DNA from: Fasciola hepatica
Lineage: Eukaryota > Platyhelminthes > Trematoda > Plagiorchiida > Fasciolidae
Direction: 5' to 3'
Assembly (NCBI GenBank): GCA_948099385.1
Contig: CANUEZ040000156.1
Coordinates: 5,911,501 to 5,975,500, forward strand
DNA length: 64,000 nucleotides
The notes beneath the pieces are model-generated. The model saw only the letters and a list, made by a program, of their open reading frames with translations. It did no database searches and had not been told where the DNA came from. This document shows, piece after piece, positions 16,104-29,300 of the stretch. Made by a program: the position numbers and the translations under genes. The first letter of the stretch is position 1; each line of letters starts with the position of its first letter.

Positions 16104-17251
16104 CTGACTAGCTTATAACGTAGCGCCTGGTTCTCTTTTACCTTTTTACCTATTATGTTTTCCGTACCAGTTATCATGAAGTTCTGGGCTCACAACTCTG
16201 CTAATATCGATTAGTGAAGTTGCTGAGAACTATTGATCATTCTCACTTCAATTCGGAACGGTTCATATGGATTTATATGCCCTTTTAATTGATACAGACG
16301 ACTGGATAGGTCCTTGAATCGAATCATTATGTCCATTGGTTTTGGGTCATTCGGTGTGAACAAAACGTTTTAAGATGTGATCTTTCGTTGTTCATGCTGC
16401 GTTGAACTGTCCAGTAGTAGTCTGCATGCGAATATATTTGTCTATCAGATTTACATTGAAAGGTGTGTAGTTATTCCGTAAATGGTTTCCCTCCCAAATG
16501 ATAGTGTGGACAAAAACCTGTTTTTCCAGTAGAACCCATTGATCTCAGAACTGACATAAAAACAGCTTTGTTCCCATGTCTTTCGAAAGGCGTGTAATAT
16601 CGTTACAGTCGGAAAGAACGGAACATCAAGCGATGAAATAAAAGCATCACGGACAGTTAAAGTTGTTCGCACCCAGGAAGCAAGAACTCAGTCAGCGATG
16701 TTTAAGGTGATACTTTATTCATAGTTCCCAAATCAGACAGTAACTTGTTAGTGCAGACTAAACCTCCGTCAATCACAAGTGCCTGTGTCTTCCAGAAGGT
16801 GATGAGTACCTTGTTGAGAAGGTTCTGTGTTCAGCAAAGTTTCTGTTCTACAGTATCTGTATCTTTTAACGCTGCTATGAAGAACGACTTACGAGTATTT
16901 ACCAGTATTTTCTTCGGCTTGAAAGAGCCTCTAAAATATCATCACTTTAAGTGTACAGTGCTGATCGATGGCAAGAGAAACGCATCTGGCTTGGTATTTA
17001 AAAAATGGCAGAGTAGTACCTAATCAAGTCGTATTTGTCGGGATCAGGAGCAGGCTGCCGAAGACACTTTTATGGATTTCGCGAACCTATAAAAATGCAT
17101 TATGAGCAATAAAAGCCCACTGGTTGTAGAATTTTGTGAGGCTTGACCTGACATGTCCACGCCCGTTGGAATGAATTCACCAGTGCCAGCACAGAAAAGC
17201 TTCACTTCTACATGCCCAAGTGTAAAATATCAGTGTAAATAAGATGATAAT
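16101..17251. other. Non-coding stretch, nothing recognised
   Basis: Short open frames only, with no domain and no repeat identified by eye. Confidence 0.5.
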
Positions 17252-17296
17252 TATTGAAGCATTGTATCTGGACGACAGGACAAAATTTGCCCAGAA

Positions 17297-17339
17297 GCAC
17301 ACGACCAGTTTCGCGGTTATTTCCATTCATCAGGTATGC
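17297..17339 (-). ncRNA. Hammerhead ribozyme, intact catalytic core
   Basis: Self-cleaving RNA motif, read on the minus strand from 17339 to 17297. Stem I 5' strand is GCAUAC (17339-17334). The core CUGAUGA (17333-17327) is perfect. Stem II lies at 17326-17313, with UGG pairing to CCG around a short loop. GAAAC (17312-17308) supplies the conserved GAAA. UG (17307-17306) forms a minimal loop, and GUC (17305-17303) is the cleavage triplet. Stem I 3' strand GUGUGC (17302-17297) pairs with all six bases of the 5' strand, including one G-U pair. Stem III is only A-U plus C-G, as in the minimal type I hammerheads known from Penelope-like elements, which often work as dimers. Every invariant core base is present. 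Cleavage activity is inferred, not shown. Confidence 0.75.
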
Positions 17340-17403
17340 GTACCCGGTACTCTTCCGCTCAATCTTCCCCATTCTTGAGCATTCCACATTTTGCACCAGG
17401 TAC

Positions 17404-17446
17404 ATATACCAGATGAGCGGCAACAACCGTGAAACCAGTCGTGTGC
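17404..17446 (+). ncRNA. Hammerhead ribozyme with one core substitution
   Basis: Plus-strand partner of the minus-strand hammerhead in the other arm. Stem I 5' strand (17405-17409) pairs over five bases, two of them G-U, with GUGUG at 17441-17445. The core reads CAGAUGA (17410-17416), so U4 of CUGAUGA has become A. Stem II is GCGG (17417-17420) and CCGU (17427-17430) around the loop CAACAA, better paired than in the other copy. GAAAC (17431-17435), a CA loop and the cleavage triplet GUC (17438-17440) follow. The fold is well preserved, but the changed core base probably reduces or abolishes cleavage. Confidence 0.65.
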
Positions 17447-17492
17447 TCCCGGGGAAAATTTGTCCCGTCATCCAGATACAATGCCATACTAA

Positions 17493-20400
17493 TCATATCA
17501 AAAACCCATATTTGGGACCATGTGTCCTCGCTCTGAATGTTAGCCGTATTAACCGACGAATACCCTATGAAAGATTCACCGTGTGATTCTAAAAATGGGC
17601 TGTCCCTCCATGTACGTTCCATTCGATTCAAATGAGAATACATTTGGGAATAAGACTGTCTTCACACAGCAGTACCCAGTCTAACGAAACTAACTTGTGG
17701 AGACAAATTTCAGCTCTTGGTTTACCAAAAGAAACTTACGTCGTGGTGTCAGTCTCACCAATGAAGAACAAGTACACTCATCGGTGAAACTGTAGAGTGG
17801 TACAACTCACTAGTCATGAGAAACCTTTTTAAAGCCATTTGGAGGCAGTCCCAAAGGGAGAAATATGGATTTTTTTTCTGTCGACAGCAGGTTACACTGA
17901 CCCCATATGCCACACGAAATGTTAAAAACGTACGTGGGAATGAAATCCCGGAGTACAATGTTGTGTACTTAGTCTGACTAGTAAAAGCTACAAGAGTCGG
18001 ACAAAATGAAATCCAAAAGTCAAAAAACCATGCTCATTGGTGCTTAAAACCACGGATCTTTAGAACGATAAACAACCTGTGTAACTTGAAAATGACCAGC
18101 CTCACTTTTGGTCTACACTGTATTCTACAACGTGGAAGGACTGCATGGAGTTCAGTAGGAAATTCATAACTCATTACCACACGGAAAATTCACGAAACGA
18201 TCATTGGTTTTTCTGAATACTTCCAAAAATGAATCAATATGCTATTTGCCGTGAATAGCAAGTTTATGAGCCGAACAGCGTAGGAGGTAACTCAGGCCTG
18301 AATTGCACATGTTATCGCCAAGCACGCTTTACATCTTGTATCGAATACATTAACCAAAGACATCCAACCAAATGTGACAGTTATTTATATACTTTGAACG
18401 ACAGTTTGGAATGGCAGACAGATAGAAATACTTGTTAACCATGTGAATGAAACAAAGAGGTGAGTCGGACTTTTCTGAAGCTTTTCGTGGCAACAGTGGT
18501 TCATCGCTATTTACCTCTACTCAACTGCCTTATTGCTCATGAGAATCGACTAAGATCAGTATTCGGTGACAGCATTTGCAAAAGTTCTCTTTGTAACCTG
18601 TTGATCTTCTGACTAAACATTCGGACTTTGATTGCACAGAGATAAGCAGCTATATTGGAAAAGGAATTCAGTGAGCCTTGGAAGGTGAGGACCTGAAACA
18701 ACATTTATAGAGGGTATGACTTCTTTCCAAGTTCTATTTAAGCCTTACGGTGTTTCGTTCCGTATTTGAAATTCACTTAACTACTTGGAAGTACCTACAT
18801 ATTTAATTCCTACTTTGTAGTTTACAATAAATATTCTCATTTGCTCAACAGAGGTCTCCTCAACCACGATTTTCACTAATCATTACGGGGTCATGTGATG
18901 AAAAGTTTCGTTTCACCAGCTGTGTTATGAAACTTGGTAATTGCTACATGTGTGACAAAGTGGACCCATACTGGAGTCGATCGTTAGACACAGATTTGAG
19001 TTGAATGCTGTGTCTGGCATTTATTTTACTATTGAGAGGTCGGCCGAATACATCGATACTGAGATAGTTTGTGTGATCTGAGAGTTTTTACAGAACAATG
19101 GTGACGCATATTGAAAAGGACTTTTGAAGCCAAGTGAATAAGACTAAAGTAAAAATGCTGACGTATAAACTCACTACCGGCCAACAGCATCAGTTCTATC
19201 ATCGTCACTTTCAAGAGGGAAATATCTTGATTAAATGGACGAGTTTGATATCCGACGATAGAAATTAATCTCAGGAGTGGCCCTTCCTAACATGTGTCAT
19301 TTTTATCTACACATAATTCTGATGGTCAGCGGGCCGGTTCTATTCATCCTGGCGTATGCAGGTACATATGATTTGCCAAAGCAAGTGCAAAACAGAAAGG
19401 GTACACCAGGTGGATTGGTTGAAGTTTTCAAAATGCAGAAGAGCTAGATGCATTCATGTGGTATACCTATAATTATGATTGAACTGATTGAAGATGCACA
19501 CAGGTCAGTACGTACAACCCAGGTATTTTTGATGCGTTTGAGGCGTAGGGCGGACCAAGGTAACTGCAGTCGGTCAACCTAGTAGTGGGTTTATTCACTT
19601 TAAATAACAGTAAATTTAACTTGTTCAGTAGCTGATCCATCACCGAAGTATGTACTTCCAAATCGACTTGGTTATACCCTCAAAAGCCATACACAGTACG
19701 AACTAGTGATGCGGGTTTTCTATGTACGTTTTCGAATGAAGCGATCAAAACTCGAGTTGTTCACCACTTCTATTGACCCTCATTTTTGTCGCTTTTAACA
19801 TCTCATGCAGTAATCATTGTTTACTTCTGTATTCCCATTTATTCAGAAACTCGTTTTAGTCAGCACAATTATTCTTGGTAACTGTCTCTGAAAATCAGCT
19901 GTCCGGAATGATTCAGGGAAAATTTCAGGTTCCCATTTGTTCATGTATTATGATGATCAATCCTGATGAAAAACATAGACAATTTGATCTACCAAATGAT
20001 TTACATGACTGATGGCTTTGTCCTTGTACGTTGTATTTTTTCGCGTTTATTTAACCCGTTATCTTGGATGATTGCCACACGCGTATATACTTCGGTTCCG
20101 CATTTTCCTACCCTGCTTTGGATTCGGGCGATGGAATCAGTTATGAAAGATTTCCTCATATTCCAATACAAGTTTTTCAATCAGACTCGGTCAAAATGAA
20201 CGAGTAACTGACGTTTTCGGTAAACAAAAGAGTCCAGTAGAATGGCAGTTTGAATCAACAATATACAGTGTAAATTCGTACTCCATGGACTGCATTGGAT
20301 TCACTAACACAGGATAAACGAATGAACTTCAATTCACTGCGATGATAAAGTAATCCACTACCGAAATATTTTCTGTATAAGCAAATGTTATTGAGTGTTC

Positions 20401-22860
20401 TACAGACGTGACTCAATTTGGCAAGGTGTTACGATTCTCCTCACATTGAGTCAACTGTAAACGATGCGATTTTATTATGTTGACAGGTTTACATGACTTG
20501 AATATTAGGCGGGAGGAACTCTTCGTTTTACAGTTACTTTATTCCACCTTCCTTCTTTTTTCAAATATATGATGATGTGCATAATGAAAGAATCAGCTGT
20601 TTGGCCAATACAACAATGGTTCTCATGAAACCAATACTGAAATCCTCATAAGATTCCAGTTGCTTTTGGGCAAAACGGTGATTGCACTATCCAAGTTTGT
20701 AAATACAGGAACCTTTGGTTTTGATACAAGACGTTAAGAAGCTTCTGCTCACGAAATGCAATAAAGCCTACTATAGCATGATAATAATACCCACTGTAAT
20801 CATTGGGAAGACCGAAAGTGTACTTTTCTGGTGTTTGTGGGGAGTGCAAATTGAAAACAGAGGAGAAACCAAAATAAATTTCGACCATTGCAAACACTTA
20901 GATCAGTGCCTGGGACTGTGAAGTGAGCTTCAAAACAATAGTACCAATGCTTCTGTAAGTAGCACTACAAAATACCGACTATAATTACAATTCGGGGAGA
21001 TCTGGAAATCAAGCTAATTCACATAGACGAATCTGTTTACGTAGATATACAAAACAAGTATCGTGAGACCGTGCTAGACGCATCAGACATTTAAGTGATA
21101 CATTTATGCGATACACGAACAACTGTAGTGAAATTGGGAGAGGTTCGCTTATTTGATTCGGTTATTAAAAGACCTCTACAATGTTCTGTAGGTGACATTC
21201 CAAGGAAGCGTTTGAACAAGGAAAACGTTTCGTTGAGTTCGTGAAAGATATACGTGTGCGTATCGCTATCGTCCCGCTCTGTACGTAATAAGGTTATGAA
21301 GTTCTCTGCGTTTTATTGAGAATCAAGGCCAGAGCTAACATTTCGAATTACAAATGGAATGAAACAGTGGCAGCAAGCCTAAACAAAAGTCCAGCGACAA
21401 ATTGGAAATCATAGCACCGTCAAGTGTATTTGACTCATTCATTTGCTCAGAAAAGTAACAAGTTTGTGCCGATGGTCACTATCAATTATTTGATGCTGAT
21501 TTGCAATAAGTCCACTTGAGTTTCGGAATAGGTGATAGTCTTTCTTGGAAATTATTCCAAGGCGCTATCTATAATCTTGCATATTTTGTATATCCTAGTC
21601 ACAAAGTGAAATTTAATGATGTGAAATGCTTATCACCTGTTGAAAGGTGATTGCACAAAAATCCAAACACGCGGTCATACGCTTCATCTCTTGCAACACA
21701 CTAAATAGCTGTCCCATACGGATACTAATTTTAAAAAAAAACTATCGTCTGCCTGAGCTTTCTGTTTCAAGTCAATGCTGTTTTAAATTATTGCGATTAA
21801 TTAGCATTATCCTTTCACTGAACAAGTGAAATTTGCACAGATGATGCCTAGGAAAAACTGGTTTTCCTTCGTCTGAGGTCCATTTGATTCTTTCAGCAGG
21901 ATTTTGCGTATAAATTAGGCTTCCCACGTGGACATTGTTCGGTTCTGAGGAAATGCCCAATGAACTTCAAATGCTCAAAATAGAACGGTATGAACACGTT
22001 TCTTTGTGTTCAACAAAAGGCCTTTATTATAGGGACTCTGGTTCACTGTTTCAATGTTTTGTTTCCTCGTGATGGCTATCTGAGGAAAAAGCTCGAAGGG
22101 TCATCAATACGATGATATCGTTGAAAAAAATTGACCGGTGAAGCTGTAATACATGGGCTCAGATCGGATTTCCCATGCTCTGTTGCAAGCTTTGAAACAT
22201 GTTTAAGTATCTACGAAGCTTCGGATCGACGAAATTTCTCTTCTTTCATTCATCTGTAAATTGGGCCCATACAGTTCTCACGTGTTCAATTCAGCACAAA
22301 TCCAAGGACCCTGCTGTTTTCTGTGTGCATGCTGAGTCACCGTCGTTGCTGTCGTCGTCATTTCCATCGTGTCGTGGTCGTGTTCGTCACAGTGGTACGA
22401 AAAGTTCTTAACTTGTGTCAGGGTCAATTTTTAGACACTTTTCTGCGAGAGGAAAAAACCGTTTCCTGCAGAGCACATTGCTTCGGAGTAAATTGTAATC
22501 ATTTCCAAATGCGACGCAGACCGACAAGCGTCCCAATCCATTTATAACCTAATACGGCCGCCTGCATCCGATTTAATTATAAAGGTGACCACTGATGTAG
22601 TAATGCTCTTCACAAACTTTATCCAGCAATCAGAAACGATTAACGGTTGTCACGACTGCGTACCACATCAGGTAACCGATAAAAGCATCCTCAGCAGCCT
22701 GGACAGGGGCCATTCTTGCTCCACGTATAGACTGTCAGCTTCCCCAAATATGCAATGGCGCTATCAGGGGTATGTCATGCAGATGACTAACACCACGGAC
22801 TTCAGAACCCATCCAGTTTTATACGCGTCAGACTAAAAGGCATCCTGGTTGCGTTTATCA
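17493..22860. other. Non-coding stretch, nothing recognised
   Basis: No domain-bearing frame, RNA gene or repeat family identified. Open frames are under about 85 codons. A slightly GC-richer block at 22580-22830 holds an 83-codon plus-strand frame that I cannot assign. Confidence 0.5.
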
Positions 22861-22899
22861 GGTGCAAAGGTGGCAAAACACTTCTTCTCTTCCGTCCAC

Positions 22900-23328
22900 T
22901 TTAGCTGACGATATATTTGACGGAAAACTTCCACATCCTCACTTCCTTAGGGTTTATATCCGGTAACTGAAGTTTCCCTTTGGACGTGAAACTGAGCGCA
23001 AAGGGCGTATAGATCACTTCTCCACGCAACTGACGACGTCGGTCATTTCAAGTGAAAAAATATCATCCATAAAATGATAGTAGCATAGTGGTCCTATTTT
23101 ACTGCATTCTAGTGCCACATTTCCACGTAGAAGTCGACAAGGTAAGATCATCGCAACCATTATACTGTCTCTATTCTTCATCCATTTGGCTTGTATTACA
23201 TAATACGAACAGATCCTTCTAGGATCTGCATCACCGTCAGTTGGAAAGTTAACGGGTGGTCTGTGGAAAAGCAAGAACGCGGTGAGTAATTCGAAAAGAG
23301 GACAGCTTGAACAATTATTGACTTCCAA
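22900..23328 (-). pseudogene. Possible Penelope-type reverse transcriptase relic
   Basis: The minus-strand frame starting at 23328 (104 codons, non-ATG) holds VAM...P...NVALE at residues 58-74, followed nine residues later by YYHFMDDIF (residues 83-91). Order and spacing match reverse transcriptase motifs B and C of Penelope-like elements, where the consensus is roughly AMGSP...A...E and then Y-x-DD; MDD would carry the catalytic aspartates (23070-23062). Past the stop, another frame reads FTSKGKLQLPDIN, reminiscent of the LPFLD segment that follows motif C. The glycine of motif B is lost and at least one frameshift is needed. The match rests on short motifs, so a chance resemblance remains possible. 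Confidence 0.3.
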
Positions 23329-23339
23329 TAAGTTGCCGA

Positions 23340-26300
23340 TAGAACTCGCTATTGAGCAAAATCGAGCAGTACCAGTGGTTCTCAGTATAATGTGTTTTTA
23401 TGCGGCTCCCGAATACCATTCATTACTTTTATTTTGCTAATACCACCTTACAAATGTTTAATTTTTAGGGACAGTTCAACCCCAACCTCGACCTTTCGAG
23501 CATGACAGTATGTGGTGTATGCATTTTTATTTGCTGAAGGTTTCCAAACCACTAACAATAAAAGTCCTCATTTCCCCAGCCATGTGACAACTTACCAAAA
23601 ATTCTCCTATACAATTCACATATTGTGTAATTTCTTTAAAATGTGCATTCCCGTCTTATACTAGTAGTGGTTGTAGTGTAAGAGGGAACCGAAAAGGGCC
23701 GCTGTGATGCAGCTACGTTGTCTGGTTACTGATAACCTTCTCCATTTCACTGCTGTTTCAGATCACACAACGTGCGTAGTGTTGAACTCACAGTCACAAC
23801 ATACTGAGTGTGAGGAGCGGGACAGCACATCCCGCATTGATGCTACATGTTATAATCAAGTCCTCAGGAGTTCTGCCCTAACATACTGCAGCCGTCGCAG
23901 AGGATCTCTCTGGAGACGAGTGTCTTTGCTGTCAAATCCCCATCCGAATGACTTCAGTTATTTTTCAGTGGTTATCATCCGTTCATTTTAGCTTGTGCTG
24001 CGATTTTCTCGGAAGTTCAGATTGTTTTACGTACTCTATTAGGGTGCACATACGAAAGGTTACACTCCCTTATTTTCCGTATTCTCTCTGTGAGTGCATT
24101 TTTTCTTCTACTTAATCACGCTACATGTACTATAATCGCCCAGCTCACAATTAAAATCCCCAGATAAATCAGAGAAATAGTTCGCATCCTAGACTTGGTT
24201 CACCTACCACTTCCTCTGATTTACGGCTCAGATTCAACCAGTTCCAACTACTTTCAAATAAAATGTGTTTGAGCGGCGTGTATCAAGTCAGGTAAAAAGC
24301 CAGTCAACTCATCCATCACGGATTTTGGATGGTGTGAACTCTTCACTTACAGCTGCATACGATTCACTTGGATGAAGTTTGCCCACGCGAGTAAATTACC
24401 GATAGAATTATGAGGAAGTGTTTACGCCGTGGCTCCAGAAGCAACATTGTTTTTGTTTTAGGAAATTTCTTACATTTATATATTGTTCTTGATTGAGAAC
24501 CTAACTATATCGGCATTTTATTCCAGCCTTCTAATGCAAATCATTCGAATACATTTTGTCTAAATATCTCTGCTTTTGAGGACCACGCTTCGGTTCGTTC
24601 ATCGATAACTATGGGAATACATCGCCAGAATTCATATGAGATAGGAAGTGAGTTTCGTTCCCATGGTTTCACCAAATGTATTTGGAAATAATTCGTAATA
24701 AATGGAAAAACTGCTCCCGCCATTTCTCCATGGAGTTTGATGCCTAAGCAATGCGTTCAACCAGGAGATTATTTAAAATTTTAGGAGATGATTACTACAA
24801 CTGAAACCACCTCCTTGTGGATTTAATAACATATAACCAGTTATATGCACCAGGTGTACAGATGCGCGTCTTTCCTTGAAGAGAAAGCTTATTGGGCTCA
24901 ATGCAAAGTAAATGGACGTGAACCCATATTTGCATATCCTAAATCGTTGATGACGTTGAAGAAATTACCATCTGTTGGTTTTCAGGCTCAATAATGAATA
25001 AAATCTGCGGTGCACATTTTATTACTCCAAGGAAACGGTAGCACAGTCACCCTCTGTGAACCTAACCCTTTTTAACACCATAAAGCCAAGTGAATCGGGA
25101 ATGACAGCATAAGTAGTATTGTCGTTTCGCACATATGCAAACGTTCCGCCTGACCCTCATACAATACGATGAAAGCATTCAGGTGCGCTTTTGTGTAGCA
25201 TCTATGTTACTGTAACATGTATTCGTAAACACGCTGCCAAGACATTCTGATAATAAACGTTTTGGCTCAGATGGATTTGGTTACAGCAGAAAAGTTGCAA
25301 GCAAGTAATATGAATTTCGACATAGGGAAATGATTTGTATTTGTTCATAGCCCAGCTAGAATAACAATGTACCTTCAAGATAACAGTCATGAATAATTGG
25401 GTAAGTTACTGGACTTCAACTCATGATATAAAGTACCGAGTAGAAATCGACTGATCTTCACCAATGTTGACAACAATGAGGCATGTGCTATGAAATGCAT
25501 GATTCAAGTGTGGAACTGCTATCCTACCATTTAGGGAAAATCAAAAGTGACCGCTATAGCTACATTTGCCCTCAATCATTTATCTCCAAATACTTCGAAC
25601 ATCGATTACTTTCAGGTGCTTTTTTACACATACACATACTCTCACATACTAAAATGCGACGTATGGCCTAGGCAGAAGGAAGACAGCGGTATGCGCAGAT
25701 TCAACTTGTCCTAGTAGAAAATATGTCTACATCAAACAATGTTTGCTCACACTAACTTGCATACGCATTTTCAGCCCTTTCAACAGATTGAAAAAACTGA
25801 CTGTTTTTACAACCTCATCAACTCTAGTGTAACCCTTGAATACCAGCGGTAGTAAATGAGTAACTGCCATAAGCGTACCTACATGGAATGTTCTTTTAGT
25901 AAACTGAGAATAGCCAAAACCGACATATGGTTGTCAGTGTTCCATGACGCCTGCCGATATTTCTTCTCGCAAATCATTTTCTGACAACAGCAACAGTGAA
26001 TGCGAACGAAACTCAAGTTTGACAGTTATCTCTCTGAAATATTAAGGGATCTACGTAGTATTTATTACAAACATTCGATATTCCGATTCGTTACCGTTTC
26101 TCAATGTGATATCCTATTACCTGTTACACGTATGCGATTCTCAAAGAACTGACGTTATTCCACGTCTATTTATTTGTGTTCAGATACCTATGGTCAACCA
26201 ACAAATGAGCAAGTCCGCTGGAACAGTCCTAAAATCAAAGGACTATTTAGTGAATTGCTCATGCTGAAAACAAGGAATATCTTTTTTTACGAAATTAGAG

Positions 26301-29300
26301 CCGCGGATTCATTAATAATTACCAAACTATATGTAAGAATGACAAAGCAAATGGTGATAATAACTGAAACGGAAATGAAAAAAGAATCAACGCTTTTGTA
26401 CGGCAGCCAACCATACAGGAAAGTCTCATTTTTGTTTCCTAGAGACATTTTACCAGATAAAGTCTATTCGTCAGTGCACAATATCAGCAAATCTTCAGTG
26501 AATCTTTTGCTCAATTTTTGCTGTTTCAACTCCCCACTTGAACAGTCGAAAAACTTCGTGTAATATGAGTCCAGTCGATTTGCTTAAACAAGAGATCATC
26601 TTGAATGGGGAACAGATCGCTTCACAAATCGACAGACTCTAATGCGATCAAACAACAACACTCAGCTCGCATCTCCTATCAGGCTCAAGCTGATCAAACG
26701 CAGAAACTCATCAAACGGCTTGGTTCCGTGTTAGCCAGGGTTGTCAAAAGCTGGTTATGGTCAGTCATTAAAACAGCTCCCTGGGGAAGATGGAATATTC
26801 CCTTTGTTGCGATGCGTCCATGAAATGCAAATTTGATGGTGACCAGAAATTCAGTAAAACTACGTGGTTTGAAGTTTAGTTTTCAGTGATATGAGGCGAA
26901 AACATTTAATCAACGATTTTGCCAACGAAGTTTGTTAAAAACAGATCATTTCCAGAAGCTGGCTTTGAAAGTGTGGTCAGTCGATTGATCAAAAGTCTGG
27001 GAGAGTGATCGGAAGTTCTGCTTTGAGGGAAAACTGGAAAATAAATATTCTTTCATCAGCACCTCACTGTTTCGATTTTCCGGAAACTGACTAGGGCAAT
27101 CATGAGCACTTTCTAATATACATGTAAACAATAAACTACGGGGTAAAAGACATCCAATTACTCAGGCGTAGAGGTTAGTCCGTAAAATTTGCAGCGGCTT
27201 CATCTGACCAAGTAATAAAATGATCATTTCCCCTTCAATTTCGCAATTTTATTTAAAACAAGACCATGAGGAGACGGAGGTCTGCGTACGTCACTTTGCA
27301 GTTTAGCCCTTGCTTTACCAGGTTACCATGTTCAACACAATACCACTGCATTGCAAAAGTAGCCGGTGGTGATCCATACCGTTCGACTCTTATACATTTT
27401 TGAGTGTATCTGAAAAATGCTGACAGACAAGCTTCCCTCAAACGGGTATACTCTCTTTGTCTCATTCTGATTAGATATAGCTATTCAATATTATATAATA
27501 TATGTATATATTCATCATTAAAGGTTGCCGGTTGTAGCTAACCCCGAGAAGGGTACATTATTTGTATGACTTCTACAGACGTCTCCACGTGTAAGCCACG
27601 GCGGACGATCCATACTGGATTATGTAAGCTGTACGAAATCTTCTTTTCATTCAATTTTTCAGTAGTCAGATTCGGAGGAATTCTACTGTCTGTCTTTCAA
27701 TTACGCATCCTGAACTTTCTGATTGTGCTCCACTTTCGTAAGTATTCTAAAATCATTTTCCTGCATGCCTCAAATTCAAAGGATTTCGCAAACTTGATGC
27801 ACAGCGCAATGAGAGCGCTAGTGCACTGTCAAAGGTGAATTTTTCTCAAACAATAAACGAGATTTACAAACAGTAATTCAGAAAAAGGGCTGACAAGTGG
27901 TAGTGTCTTTATCCGTACATGTTGAAGGGGAAGCTGTATCAAGGTTTGTTTCTATTTAGCTAATCAACACTGGGGGTTATACGCAGCTGCCAACAGACAA
28001 ATATAATTGTTCACTACGGTGACTGAAAGCCCCTCTAGCCGTTAACAAACTAAACGAAAATTGTACTGGAGATAGTTGCGTACTAATGAAAGTGTGAATA
28101 AATCAGTGGAGGTCTTCTTACTTCACAGGCTCACTGGCATCTTGTGACGAATTCCGCATTTTATCGCGTGAATCCATCAGCCAAAGCATATTTACCCCTG
28201 GTTACCAGTTTTTATGCCTTTCATCAGATGAACTGTTTTTTAGCACAACTCCCACGCTTTCTGTTTCAAGCTTGAAATCCCATCTCACCTGTACTAATGT
28301 TAGTTATGCTTTACTGTATTCACTTAAACTGAGAACTGAATTACCTCTGCTTTTTGGATTTATCTGGAAACTGAAATATCAGTTAATTATGATGAAATCA
28401 AAAACTACCTTTGATTGCACAGCTGAGTAATAATTTTGAGTGAAGCAGCGCGTTAGGATGAATTTGTGCATTTTGAAGACAATTCTGTGAAATTTCCAAT
28501 TATCCGACGTCGGTAAACTACGTCTTGCCACACACTACGAAAGTTAAATCAGTTAAAATAATTAGTTAAAATAATCCCCGTGTTTTCGCCCACTTCCAAA
28601 AATAACAACACGTTCAACAATCCAGTGAACAAAAAGACAAAGCCTTTCGGAATACAATTATGAAACCGATTCTTCATTGGCAATGACAAGTGATTCGGTG
28701 AAGCATCTCATGAAATAATTCAAAAGGGGGTTGACCCTGGTACACAACCACATCAATATTCTGAAAAACCAAGAAATGCTGATATCCCTGGTGTGTTTCT
28801 TATTTCCCGCCAAGTGTCCAAGCTGAACAGATCCATTCTGAGCTCTATGATATTTGCACAAAATAAAACTGGTGTACACCATCTACTCTCTTTTCATTTG
28901 ATATCCCTAAACCGACTACGGTGAAGATTTTCCTTGAAAGCTTTTTACCTCTTTCGACTCTTTTCTTTTAGTTTAAATTAAATGAATTACAAAGTTCTCC
29001 CAACATGGATGGATACATTTTATGATTCTGAGTGTTTTGGTTACCGTAGGCTTTCTACGTATTGATGTCGTTCATGGGAATCTTTGGAGATTTTTCTTGC
29101 ACTCACACAAAAGATATGTTTATTTCAATTTTCAAGGCATTACAACCCAGACACAGTATTAGTAAGATAAAAGCATCGGTTATTTGCTATCCGTTTGAAA
29201 TTGCGTCCAACTACTTGCTAATGAAGAATCCAGTGAAACTATCCGTATTATTGTAGACAATGTGAAAGAAAACTATGGTGCTTGACGATACGACCGCCAT

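Larger units (their letters stand above)
17252..17492. repeat. Inverted repeat (foldback) carrying two hammerhead ribozymes, family A
   Basis: The left arm (about 17252-17343) and the reverse complement of the right arm (about 17399-17492) align over roughly 90 bases with about four in five positions identical, around a spacer of about 55 bases. Shared stretches include CATTGTATCTGGA and AGCACACGAC. Each arm holds a hammerhead fold reading away from the arm's outer end, so one lies on each strand. A third, more decayed relative lies at 7505-7585, making this an interspersed family. The arrangement resembles head-to-head insertion or copying of a ribozyme-bearing short retroelement; that origin is inference. 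Confidence 0.85.
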
